From positions 124,001 through 188,000 of the forward strand of contig NZ_FRCX01000011.1 in assembly GCF_900143065.1 (NCBI RefSeq): a DNA stretch of 64,000 nt, in the 5' to 3' direction. Below are positions 43,927 to 52,710 of the stretch, one piece after another; the stretch's first letter is position 1, and each line of letters starts with the position of its first letter. Under the pieces are notes generated by a model. It saw only the letters and a program-made list of their open reading frames with translations. It was not told the origin of the DNA and ran no database searches. The position numbers were made by a program, and so were the translations under genes. This DNA comes from Duganella sacchari. GTDB lineage: Bacteria > Pseudomonadota > Gammaproteobacteria > Burkholderiales > Burkholderiaceae_D.

Positions 43927-45249
43927 ATGTTTCAAAAAGCACTCTTAGTTGTCCTGCTCTTCAGCACCAGCGTAACGCAAGCCGCCATTAAAAACACTAG
44001 CCAGGACTACTACGCAACAGGTTTCCAGAAAGCCCAGGACAAAGACAAAGCCCTCGCGGCCATCGCGCAGCTGGAAAAAAGCCTGCAAACGATTTATACC
44101 GATTTCAGCACCTCGATCAAGCAAATCGAAAAGCAGCAGCCTGTCTCGTTTTTTGAAAAACTCAAATTGGCCGCCGACCACGCCTATGCCAGCAACGCGC
44201 TCATTAGCGCAGAGAAGAAGTTTTTGCTCTCCCTGGAAGTTTCAGACTCCGAAATCAAACCAGAGACAGCACCTAATCAGGAATTCCTCAGCTTCCTGCA
44301 TGGCGTCTCCGATGCCACCGGCTATTACATCGCCTCATCAATGAAGGCAAGAAACAGGGAGGGCTTTCCACCACTGTATTTTCCAGAATTCTGCTTTGCA
44401 GACAGCTTCCAGCAAGAGCCAATACAGGTCACACCGGAGATTACATCCTTCCTGACGAAAAACGCCTTCAAGAACCAAGTCACGGATAATCTGTACGAAA
44501 TAAAAACCGCAGCAATACCCAAGGTGACGATAGAGAAAACGCGCAGTTACGCGATGGACGGCATCAGCGAGTCCTGCGGAAGCTACGGCGAAATTGACAA
44601 GCGACTCCCCCAGCAAAAAGTCCTGATCTTCGCCGATACGATTAAAGCCCGATCCTATCTGAAAAAGCGGCCCGAACTGGTTGCGACATTCTTTCAAGAG
44701 ATAGAAACGCATGAGCTGATGCACTACTTCACCAAAAACTCCTGCAGAAGCCTGGGTTCGCGAGAAGTCAACATCAACAACGTTCTCTACACGCAAAGAA
44801 GAATCAACGAAGCCCTGGCCAGCATTGGCGCAATAGCAGTTTTTACATCGACACAGGACGAAAACAAAAAATATATCCTGTTCAATGAGTTATATAGCGC
44901 AGGAAACTCGTCATACGGCCTGACGTTTGATCTGTTTTTTACTCCGATCTACGCAAAAGCCGCGCGGGATGAGTTCAATAAACTGCAAAAAACCGCGCAG
45001 GCAGGCGGCAAGCTCACCGCCAAAGATATGCCGCCCTATATGAAGCTTGTCAGCCAGTCTACCGCCGACAGCCTCGGGACATTGACGGTGGATGGCGAGG
45101 AGAAATTTGTGTCCGTGCCGTTTGTGTACTCGAACTTTTCCTTAACGTACGATCCACTGCTGGACGTCAGCGATGACGATGTGCTGTCGGCAGCGGAAGC
45201 CGCGTTGACAACCATTTTGAATGTGCAGAATTCGATCTGCACTGAGTGA
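43927..45249 (+). CDS. Secreted protein with HExxH zinc-protease motif, family unknown
   Basis: 440 residues with signal peptide MFQKALLVVLLFSTSVTQAA. A gluzincin-like site is visible: H262-E263-L-M-H266 in IETHELMHYF, and a possible third ligand Glu295 in RRINEALASIGA, 29 residues on. Helix-rich N-terminal region (about 40-110). No family recognised. Base composition and codon choice are less GC-rich than the flanking sugar genes, suggesting transfer. It opens the accessory stretch 43.9-47.1 kb and is exported, so a periplasmic or secreted protease is plausible. Confidence 0.7.
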   Translation: MFQKALLVVLLFSTSVTQAAIKNTSQDYYATGFQKAQDKDKALAAIAQLEKSLQTIYTDFSTSIKQIEKQQPVSFFEKLKLAADHAYASNALISAEKKFLLSLEVSDSEIKPETAPNQEFLSFLHGVSDATGYYIASSMKARNREGFPPLYFPEFCFADSFQQEPIQVTPEITSFLTKNAFKNQVTDNLYEIKTAAIPKVTIEKTRSYAMDGISESCGSYGEIDKRLPQQKVLIFADTIKARSYLKKRPELVATFFQEIETHELMHYFTKNSCRSLGSREVNINNVLYTQRRINEALASIGAIAVFTSTQDENKKYILFNELYSAGNSSYGLTFDLFFTPIYAKAARDEFNKLQKTAQAGGKLTAKDMPPYMKLVSQSTADSLGTLTVDGEEKFVSVPFVYSNFSLTYDPLLDVSDDDVLSAAEAALTTILNVQNSICTE

Positions 45250-45355
45250 TAATTGCACTAGCTCAGACTTAACCTGACACGAACTGTGAGATGAGTTAGA
45301 GTTCTGAGAGGCTGCTACCAGCCATCAGCAGACCTCCAATTTTTTGAAAATCGTA

Positions 45356-45700
45356 ATGGCTAAAATCTTGGCAATCCTCATTCTTCCCTCTGGCTTCAAT
45401 GTGGCTGTCGAGGCGAAGGATGGCTTTATAGAACGTTCATTTCAGAATTCACGCGAAGGCGTAAGTGATTTCCTGGCCTTTGCCGGACCATTTTTGAAGT
45501 CAGAAAATTTGAAGTTTTGTGCCGTTTCGACGGTCAATGAATCGGGTGCAGTCATGCAGTGGCTAACTGAGAGCGGGCCTCAAGTTGGTTTTCTGACGTA
45601 CCCTACTTACAAGGCATACGCTGAGGAAGCGAAATCCGACCCAATGTCCGCCGCGACCGTAGCAAAATGCTGCGTCGCTCGATATATCGTTACCAGGTGA
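45356..45700 (+). pseudogene. IS110-like transposase N-terminal remnant (possible)
   Basis: 114 codons from the ATG at 45356. The order FNVAVEAKDGFIERSFQNS, WLTESGPQVGFLTYPTYK, AYAEEAKSDPMSAATVAKCC, ARYI parallels the DEDD domain of IS110 transposases (DVAL..DG, NDAAGFAALLAWL, LEATG, VSVVNPAQVKAFA, KTDRADAALIARY). After the stop the same frame still reads QRPQPEAGI, like IS110 continuations. Catalytic Asp/Glu positions are mostly lost and the C-terminal half is absent. A free-standing short gene of unknown function is the alternative. Confidence 0.4.
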
Positions 45701-45741
45701 CAGCGTCCGCAGCCAGAAGCTGGCATTTAATTGGAGTTCAG

Positions 45742-46041
45742 ATGGGTTTATTCGGATGGTTTGGGCGAAGCAAAAAAGGCGTAACTGAGTCAAGTGCTAA
45801 GACAGTGAAGGTTTACTTGAATCCGTTGCACGCAATGCTTTGGGCAGCGGAAAAACAGAAGGGCTCACCTCTCACTAAAATTGAGGTATTGCATGTGCGG
45901 GACTCTACCGTTGCCATCGACATGACGCCGGAGCAAGCAGAAAAGTTTTATGCGTCTCTGGACGCTCAGATGCCGATTGGCCGACTCAATCCTGAGCGGA
46001 TTTGGGAAGAGTGGAAGGAAGTGCGAAGCCAGCTTTTTTGA
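45742..46041 (+). CDS. Hypothetical protein, 99 residues
   Basis: Begins MGLFGWFGRSKKG, then an alpha/beta pattern (TVKVYLNPLHAMLWAAEKQK, LTKIEVLHVRDSTVAIDMTP, PERIWEEWKEVRSQLF). No family recognised. The ATG at 45742 has TTGGAG 7 nt upstream; a longer frame to 45667 overlaps the preceding remnant. The hydrophobic-aromatic N-terminus could sit at a membrane. Confidence 0.55.
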   Translation: MGLFGWFGRSKKGVTESSAKTVKVYLNPLHAMLWAAEKQKGSPLTKIEVLHVRDSTVAIDMTPEQAEKFYASLDAQMPIGRLNPERIWEEWKEVRSQLF

Positions 46042-46146
46042 ACGCTGCTGCAGTCGGCCAAAAACAGCCGGACTCGCGGCGCTAATTTGGCACGCAGAAG
46101 CGTCTTTCATATGATTTTGCTGAAAATTTTTGGGTGTAAGAACTAA

Positions 46147-46995
46147 ATGGGTCGAAAGATTTTTTGTGCATTTGCCATTGGCATGGCTGTTAATTTTAAT
46201 TTGGCAAATGCTGAGCCAATAAGCCCTGATGGGCAGACCTTCCAGGCTATTCTACATAAACGATTAGACGCGGGGAGTCCTTACATCATAATTCCTCTCA
46301 TCAGTGGCGGGGATTTGGAACGTAAATTCGCCCACAGCTTATTGGATGAACTTTGGACGAAGGATTCGTATCGAACGCATCTCACAAATTGGCTAGCCAG
46401 CCAGCCGGCAGTCGAGGAGGGCAAGTTAGTCGGTATGTGGTACGCCCATTACCACAAGGCTTTCGTGGACTCTTTTGACTTGTTGAAAGATAACACTGTT
46501 AAAAAGCTATGGAGGCTCAACGATCAAAATGCCGTTTATGCTCTGAGTCGAGCAGATTGTGATAGCCGAAGCGGGGAGGACATAGGCAACATGCTTTTGG
46601 TTGCTCGCAATGACTTCCTTGGGGCCCATTCGAGAGGCATTTCTGCGGATCTGGCTACCGCAATAGCAGGTGAGTTTTCTCGCCAAGATAATCCCAAGAG
46701 TGGAGATCGCCCAGTTGCCAGCGTAATGAGCGCACTCACAGTCCGAACGCTGAAGGCGGTAGCAGCGACCTTGCCGGATAAAGATGGGGAGCAACTGGTT
46801 AATGCCTACAGCTATCGTCCCGATGCTCCAACCCTTAGCGAGGCTGCAATGTGTCAACGCGGATGGATTGTCGCCCATGCAGTCGAGGATAGCGCTCTGA
46901 GTGACAGCGGAGTTTCTTCCTCCATTATGCGCAGAACGATGACGGCAACGGCTTATTCGACCGCATTTCGCGTTTTGTACAAGGGGCAGAAATAA
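46147..46995 (+). CDS. Secreted hypothetical protein, 282 residues
   Basis: Signal peptide MGRKIFCAFAIGMAVNFNLANA. The mature part is helical, with FAHSLLDELWTKDSYRTHLT, MWYAHYHKAFVDSFDLLKDN and a C-terminal SIMRRTMTATAYSTAFRVLY. No family or catalytic motif recognised; the two Cys in ADCDSR and AMCQRG may pair in the periplasm. Composition is AT-richer than the secF gene next to it. No neighbour suggests a role. Confidence 0.6.
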   Translation: MGRKIFCAFAIGMAVNFNLANAEPISPDGQTFQAILHKRLDAGSPYIIIPLISGGDLERKFAHSLLDELWTKDSYRTHLTNWLASQPAVEEGKLVGMWYAHYHKAFVDSFDLLKDNTVKKLWRLNDQNAVYALSRADCDSRSGEDIGNMLLVARNDFLGAHSRGISADLATAIAGEFSRQDNPKSGDRPVASVMSALTVRTLKAVAATLPDKDGEQLVNAYSYRPDAPTLSEAAMCQRGWIVAHAVEDSALSDSGVSSSIMRRTMTATAYSTAFRVLYKGQK

Positions 46996-47106
46996 TCCGG
47001 AAAATAAGCGACCTGATTGCTTAGGCTAAATAAGGGTAAACTTCTGCTATGGGGCGAATTCGGTAATAAATTCCGAGGCCCGAGACGGAGAGGCTGGCGC
47101 AATAGT

Positions 47107-48129
47107 TCAAACTACAGCGCCATCGGTTTCGTCTTTTTCCTTGACCGGCTTGATCAGGTCTTCGCGCTTCACGCCCAGCCACATGGCCACTGCAGCAGCA
47201 ACGAACACCGACGAGTAAATACCGAAGCAGATGCCGATGGTCAGCGCCATGGCGAAGAAGTGCAAGGTCGGGCCGCCCAGGAACAGCATGGACAGCACCA
47301 TCATCTGCGTACAGCCGTGGATGATGATGGTACGCGAGATGGTCGAGGTGATCGCGTTGTCGATCACCTCATGCACCGAGGCCTTGCGCTGCTTGCGGAA
47401 ACTTTCGCGGATACGGTCGAAGATAACCACCGACTCATTCACCGAGTAACCCAGCACCGCCAGCACGCCAGCCAGCACGGTCAGCGAGAACTCCCACTGG
47501 AAGAACGCGAAGAAGCCGAGAATGATCACGACGTCGTGCAAGTTGGCGATAATCGCTGCCACCGCAAACTTCCACTCGAAGCGGATGGCCAGGTAGACCA
47601 TCACGCCGATCACCACCATCACCAGTGCATTCAGGCCGTTCTGGGTCAGCTCGTCGCCCACCTGCGGACCAACAAATTCCACCTTCTGCAACGACACCAG
47701 CTCGGCATCGCCAGTACCAGCGCACGATTGCTTGACCACGTGCTCGCCCTTGGCGGTCACGGTGTCGATCTGCTTCAGGCCACCGGTTTCGGCTTTGCAC
47801 AGTGCGTCGAACACCTGCGCCGAAGCATCCTTCGGCGTGATGCCCTTCACCACCGGCAGACGCAGCATCACGTCATGCGCGGTGCCAAAGCCGGTCGCTT
47901 CCGGCTGCTCGTAGCCAATGGTTTCCAGCGTGTGGCGGATGCGTTCCAGATTCGCCGCCTGCTGGTAGCGCAGCTCCATCACGGTACCGCCGGTGAATTC
48001 CACCGACAGGTGCAGACCCTTGTGGATCAGGAAGAACACGGCCGCAACGAAGGTCAACGCCGAAACGACGTTGAGCACCAGCGCGTGGCGCATGAACGGG
48101 ATGTCTTTTTTAATGCGGAAAAATTCCAT
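47107..48129 (-). CDS. secF: Protein translocase subunit SecF
   Basis: 340 residues, six transmembrane segments with a large periplasmic loop after the first. Motifs: LSVEFTGGTVMELRY (SecF FTGG), LGYSVNESVVIFDRIRESFR, and ISRTIIIHGCTQMMVLSMLF. With SecD it uses proton motive force to finish protein export through SecYEG. 15 nt downstream of secD. Confidence 0.96.
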   Translation of the reverse strand: MEFFRIKKDIPFMRHALVLNVVSALTFVAAVFFLIHKGLHLSVEFTGGTVMELRYQQAANLERIRHTLETIGYEQPEATGFGTAHDVMLRLPVVKGITPKDASAQVFDALCKAETGGLKQIDTVTAKGEHVVKQSCAGTGDAELVSLQKVEFVGPQVGDELTQNGLNALVMVVIGVMVYLAIRFEWKFAVAAIIANLHDVVIILGFFAFFQWEFSLTVLAGVLAVLGYSVNESVVIFDRIRESFRKQRKASVHEVIDNAITSTISRTIIIHGCTQMMVLSMLFLGGPTLHFFAMALTIGICFGIYSSVFVAAAVAMWLGVKREDLIKPVKEKDETDGAVV

Positions 48130-48144
48130 GTTCAGTGCCCCTGA

Positions 48145-50013
48145 TTATTTTTGGCCTGGTACCCAGACGGTACCAATAGCCATCGATTGCAGTTTCTTCT
48201 TGCGGCCGTACCAGAGGTTGACCACACCACGCGAGACAAACACGGCGGAGAACATCGAGGTCAGAATACCCAGCGTGTGCACCACAGCGAAGCCGCGGAT
48301 CGGACCGGAACCGAACACCCACAGCGCCACACCGACGATCAGCGTGGTGACATTGGAGTCGATGATGGTGGCCCAGGCACGTTCGAAGCCGGCGGCAATC
48401 GCCGCCTGCGGCGTCGCACCCGCGCGCAGCTCTTCGCGGATACGCTCGTTAATCAGCACGTTGGAGTCAATCGCCATACCCAGCGCCAGCGCGATAGCGG
48501 CCATGCCCGGCAGGGTCAGGGTCACCTGCATCTGCGACAGGATAGCCAGCAGGAATAGCAGGTTGCACGCCAGCGCGAACACGCTGAAGAAGCCGAAGAT
48601 CATGTAGTAGGCAATCATGAAGACAGCAATCGCGGCAAAGCCATACATGGTCGAGTGGATGCCCTTGGCGATGTTCTCGGCGCCCAGTGCAGGACCGATG
48701 GTGCGTTCTTCGATCACGTCCATCGGCGCAGACAGCGCACCGGAACGCAGCAGCAGCGCCAGCTCTGCAGCGTTGCCGGACGTGCCCATGCCCGTGATAT
48801 TGAAGCCGCTGCCGTTGAGTTCCTGCTGAATCGTCGGCACCGACAACACTTCTGGCTTTCCGGTTCTTTCGTACAGCACTATTGCCATGCGCTTGCCAAC
48901 TTTCCCGGTGGTAGCTTCGCTGATGCGGCGACGGCCTTCGCTATTCAGGTCCACATTCACGGCGGGATGCTGGTTCTGGTCAAAGGCCGCGACGGCGCTT
49001 GTGATGTACTCCCCAGTCAGTACCACGTCCTTGGATACCACCACTGGCGCGTCCTTGCCGACAGTGAGCAGTTCGTCGTTAAACGGAATCGCGGCAGACA
49101 TTTCGCTACCCGGCAGGATCGCGTCATCAACCATGCGAATTTCCAGAGTGGCGGTGCGGCCAATGACCGAGCGGGCACGCGCCACGTCCTGCATCCCTGG
49201 TAGTTGAACTACGATGCGGTCGGCGCCTTGCTGCTGAATTACCGGCTCAGCGACACCTAACTGGTTCACTCGTTTAGACAAGGTGTTGATGTTCTGCTGC
49301 ACGCCATCCGCAATGATCTGTTTCTGTGCTTCTGGCTTCAGGCGCATAGCGATACCCAGATCGCTGCCGTCACCGGTGTCGGCAAAGACCAGTCCACTGA
49401 GCTGTCCGGCCAGCACATCTTTCGCTCGCTGTCGCGTGGCGTCGTCGCGGAATTTGATGCTGACCGCATCGCCTTCGCGCGCAATGCCGGCATGGCGCAC
49501 ATCCTTGTCGCGCAAGATGCCGCGTGTGGCTGCCTGTATCCCCTGTATGCGCTTGTTGAGCATGGCTTGGGTGTCGACCTGCATGAGAAAGTGTACGCCG
49601 CCACGCAAGTCGAGGCCGAGATACATCGGCATTGCGCGTAGAGTTCGCAGCCACTTGGGCGTGTCGGCTTGCAGGTTCAGGGCCACCACGTAGGCGGGGT
49701 CATTCGCGTCCGCATTCAGGACAGCATCCAACGCAGATTTGGCGCGGAACTGGATATCCGGGGTAGCGAAGCTGGCGCTGACGAAGGGATAGGCGCCGGA
49801 CGTGTCGTAGCTGAGCTCCTTGTATTCAATGCCCTCTTTCGCCAGTACGCCGGCAACCTGGCGGCTCATCTCGGTGTTGATCTTGACGCTGGATTTTCCG
49901 CTGGTTACTTGCACCAACGGCACTTCACCAAAGTAATTCGGCGCGGCGTAAAGTGCGCCCAACAAAATGGCGACGGCAATCAGGACGTACTTCCAGATTG
50001 GATATCGGTTCAT
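48145..50013 (-). CDS. secD: Protein translocase subunit SecD
   Basis: 622 residues, close to the usual length. N-terminal helix (MNRYPIWKYVLIAVAILLGA), LGLDLRGGVHFLMQVD, the P1 periplasmic domain, then five helices with ALALGMAIDSNVLINERIRE. Forms SecDF with the next gene. yajC, tgt and queA, which usually precede secD in beta-proteobacteria, are not upstream; instead there is a NERD helicase on the same strand. The 5' half (about 48840-50013) looks somewhat less codon-biased than the 3' half. Confidence 0.96.
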   Translation of the reverse strand: MNRYPIWKYVLIAVAILLGALYAAPNYFGEVPLVQVTSGKSSVKINTEMSRQVAGVLAKEGIEYKELSYDTSGAYPFVSASFATPDIQFRAKSALDAVLNADANDPAYVVALNLQADTPKWLRTLRAMPMYLGLDLRGGVHFLMQVDTQAMLNKRIQGIQAATRGILRDKDVRHAGIAREGDAVSIKFRDDATRQRAKDVLAGQLSGLVFADTGDGSDLGIAMRLKPEAQKQIIADGVQQNINTLSKRVNQLGVAEPVIQQQGADRIVVQLPGMQDVARARSVIGRTATLEIRMVDDAILPGSEMSAAIPFNDELLTVGKDAPVVVSKDVVLTGEYITSAVAAFDQNQHPAVNVDLNSEGRRRISEATTGKVGKRMAIVLYERTGKPEVLSVPTIQQELNGSGFNITGMGTSGNAAELALLLRSGALSAPMDVIEERTIGPALGAENIAKGIHSTMYGFAAIAVFMIAYYMIFGFFSVFALACNLLFLLAILSQMQVTLTLPGMAAIALALGMAIDSNVLINERIREELRAGATPQAAIAAGFERAWATIIDSNVTTLIVGVALWVFGSGPIRGFAVVHTLGILTSMFSAVFVSRGVVNLWYGRKKKLQSMAIGTVWVPGQK

Positions 50014-50311
50014 GGATCTCTCTCGCTTTTCGAATACGCACGAGTTGATGTTATTTTTTCGACAAACAAGAGCTTATCAAGAGAATATTTTTATCTTGAT
50101 GAATTCCGGGGCGAGACATCGGTAGACTGGCAGGGCGTTAATTCAGGAGGGGAACGGCCATTCTGGCCAATAGGGGCAGTGATGTTCAAACCAAGCACAA
50201 CTTTGCCAAGCCGGTCGCAAGGCGAACGTCGTCCTTCAGGCCAGGTCGTGGCCTGCAAAGGCAACCAATATTTCAGGGCATTTATAGCCGCGTCCATCAA
50301 TCAGGTGCAGC
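50014..50311. other. 298-bp gap upstream of secD
   Basis: No convincing gene, RNA or terminator seen. AT-rich near 50050-50100, where a secD promoter would be expected. Confidence 0.5.
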
Positions 50312-51946
50312 TCAAAGCCGGTCAAGCAACTGCTGCTCCGCGCGGTCACTCAGCACCAGCACCAGTTTCAACTTGGCCCGGGTCATCCCTACAAACAGCT
50401 TGCGCAGCACCAGCTGGTCCATCTCGGCAAAATCGATCTCGGTGAAGATGATCGCCGGCGCCGATTGGCCTTTGAAGCGATAGACCGACTCCGCCAGCAG
50501 GCCGCCATCGCGGTACTGCGGATTGCCGAACAAGTCGTACTCGCCCGTGAACGATTTGAGTGTATGCACATCGCTCAGTTGATCGAGATGCAGGATCACC
50601 GATTTTTCACGCCCACGGAACGAGGCGATGGCGATATCGTCACGCGTAAAGCCCGCGCCCAGGCATAGCGTCACCGCACGCCGCGTTTGCGCCAGCATCG
50701 CTTCCGTGTCGCCTTGCGGATAGACCAGTTCCTCGATCTCTGCGCCCTTGAACGGACTGCCCGCTTCCACCGGCGTCTGCGTGGCGCCGATGGACGCCAG
50801 TATCTGGACGATCTGACGCGGGCTGCGATAGTTGGTGTCGGAGTGCAGCGTCACCCAGCCTGGCAGCGGCACGCCGGCCTTGCCGTACAAATTCTGGTTC
50901 GGGTCCTCCAGCCAGATCGCGCGGCCATCCTCCCTCAGCATGCGCAGCAGGATATCGCGCCAGACCGGCGAGAAATCCTGTCCCTCATCGACAATCAGCA
51001 CATCGTATTGCCAACTGGCCGGCAGCGGTGACACCGCCATCTGCGTTTCGATCTTTTCCCACACGTCCGGCGCGGCGTAGTTGGGCGTCTCGCCCTGTTC
51101 GCGCGCGAACGCATCGCTCAGCATGTGAAAGCTCGCCACCCGCCCACCGGGCGGCATCAGGCGTTCGATGTGATCCGCCAGCGGCCGGTTGTAGCACACG
51201 TATAGCGGACACAAGCCCGCCTCGATTGCCGCCGTATATTCCGCCAGCGCCAGCTGCGTCTTACCGCTGCCGGCCGTGCCGATCACGTGCAGGCGGAACG
51301 GCGAAAATTCCAGCCGCCGCGCCCACGTCGCCAGGCCACCGGCCAGTCGCGTCACCATCTCGGCCGCATTGCCTATCATCGAACTGGGATCGGGGCGCAA
51401 GCTCAGCATATTGCCGAGGAAGCGCGTCACCTTGTCGAACTGCTCGCTGGGTTCAGGGCTGGTGACCGGCAGCGTTTCGCGGATTACTTCCGCCAGGCGG
51501 TGCTTGCGGTTGGCATCGATGATGTGGCGGGGATCGATGCCCGCCAGCTGCGGGTCGCGCACGATGTAGTCTGGGCAGTACAGCAGGTAGTCAATCGACA
51601 TCTGGCCGCCAAACCGCTCGGTCAGCCCCTTGATCGAGCGCATGATGTGGTTGGCGACCTTGCGCGGTTTGCCCTCGTAGTTCTTGACCAGTCCATCCGG
51701 CGTCTCGCTGAGAAAGCCCGACTTCTGCTCAATCAGCAGCACCCGGCCATTGGGCGCGACGATGATGAAGTCGATTTCATCGAAGGCCGAGAAGCCCTTC
51801 TCCACATTGGTCCAATGGACGCCGTGATAAATCCGGTAAGGCGCATCGGCCAGCACAGACTTCAGATAATTGAGCGTCTCGATCTCGCGCGCCGCAGCGC
51901 CGGTAGCCGACATCTCTTGCCAGCCGGTGGGGTGAAGATGGGCCAT
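50312..51946 (-). CDS. NERD nuclease - SF1 helicase fusion
   Basis: 544 residues. The NERD (nuclease-related) domain at about 15-120 keeps Glu-Ile-Asp59 and Glu73-Gln-Lys75 (LLIEQKSG), the D..ExK signature of the restriction-endonuclease fold. A UvrD/DUF2075-like helicase follows: Walker A GTAGSGKT at 223-230, Walker B DEGQDF at 320-325, NYRSPRQIV, and FVGMTRAKLKLVLVLSD at the end. Similar nuclease-helicase fusions act in DNA repair or phage defence. A second possible start is Met12. The gene at 51993 precedes it on the same strand, 46 nt away. Confidence 0.88.
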   Translation of the reverse strand: MAHLHPTGWQEMSATGAAAREIETLNYLKSVLADAPYRIYHGVHWTNVEKGFSAFDEIDFIIVAPNGRVLLIEQKSGFLSETPDGLVKNYEGKPRKVANHIMRSIKGLTERFGGQMSIDYLLYCPDYIVRDPQLAGIDPRHIIDANRKHRLAEVIRETLPVTSPEPSEQFDKVTRFLGNMLSLRPDPSSMIGNAAEMVTRLAGGLATWARRLEFSPFRLHVIGTAGSGKTQLALAEYTAAIEAGLCPLYVCYNRPLADHIERLMPPGGRVASFHMLSDAFAREQGETPNYAAPDVWEKIETQMAVSPLPASWQYDVLIVDEGQDFSPVWRDILLRMLREDGRAIWLEDPNQNLYGKAGVPLPGWVTLHSDTNYRSPRQIVQILASIGATQTPVEAGSPFKGAEIEELVYPQGDTEAMLAQTRRAVTLCLGAGFTRDDIAIASFRGREKSVILHLDQLSDVHTLKSFTGEYDLFGNPQYRDGGLLAESVYRFKGQSAPAIIFTEIDFAEMDQLVLRKLFVGMTRAKLKLVLVLSDRAEQQLLDRL

Positions 51947-51992
51947 GAAGTAATCAACGCTCCGCTAATCAAAAACCCATTGTAAGATGATT

Positions 51993-52496
51993 TTAGTCGT
52001 CAGCCTCGTTCTCACAAACGAGTGAGATATCACACTCATTAAGAATATATTGCAGAACACGCGACAAGGCAGCGTAATCAAAATCCTTGGGCTTTCTTTT
52101 CGCGGTAGCGATGCGGTTGACTGCAGCAATCAGCGCATCACTAAAGAACTTGAACTGCTGCTCCGCAGGCAGTTCCTTTACTTCCGTCCACTCCACCTGA
52201 CCAACAGAGACAAACGCCTTCATCTTGGGACGATAGCTCATATACTCCTTGGTCTTATGAAACCAGACACCCCATCCCTCGAGTTCAGCAAGTTCAAAGC
52301 CTAAAATAAACTCTTCGATTGAAGTCCCAAAATCCAGGCCAGCCAGCCTGGCCGCGATATAGTCCTCCATCGCTGGAATGCTCAACCGCCACAAACCTGT
52401 CTGCGGCGGGCCGCCATAGTAAACAGTGCGGCTTTCCGCAGACTGCCCAGCCCAGATAACTTCACCGCCATACGTTGTTTGAATTCGAAATTTCAT
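51993..52496 (-). CDS. Hypothetical protein, 167 residues
   Basis: MKFRIQTTYGGEVIWAGQSA, AMEDYIAARLAGLDFGTSIE, EFILGFELAELEGWGVWFHK, then an Asp/Glu-rich tail (ECDISLVCENEADD). The compact, acidic, W-rich character is reminiscent of immunity proteins, but no family is recognised and no toxin gene is adjacent. Less GC-rich than neighbours. It may be co-transcribed with the NERD-helicase. Confidence 0.6.
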   Translation of the reverse strand: MKFRIQTTYGGEVIWAGQSAESRTVYYGGPPQTGLWRLSIPAMEDYIAARLAGLDFGTSIEEFILGFELAELEGWGVWFHKTKEYMSYRPKMKAFVSVGQVEWTEVKELPAEQQFKFFSDALIAAVNRIATAKRKPKDFDYAALSRVLQYILNECDISLVCENEADD

Positions 52497-52710
52497 GCCA
52501 GAACACTGTTGCTAATATGGGCACGCAGCATATCATCTTGCTCAAATGAAAAATGCGTGGATTGTCACCTCACTTTGCCCGCATTCACAAAACAATCCGC
52601 CGTCATCGTCCTTTTACTCAGTGCAAAGTTCTCTGCGAGTAAGTGTATGATTAGCCGCCATCGGACCAGCCGGTCCGGTGACCAAGACAAGATCACCCAG
52701 GGAGATGCAA

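Noticed and set aside
50014..50311. Missing yajC hidden upstream of secD
   Set aside because: No frame with the YajC transmembrane start and no ribosome site was found in the gap.
51993..52496. Toxin-immunity pair with the NERD-helicase
   Set aside because: The helicase has no toxin-delivery or export features, so immunity-protein status rests only on composition.
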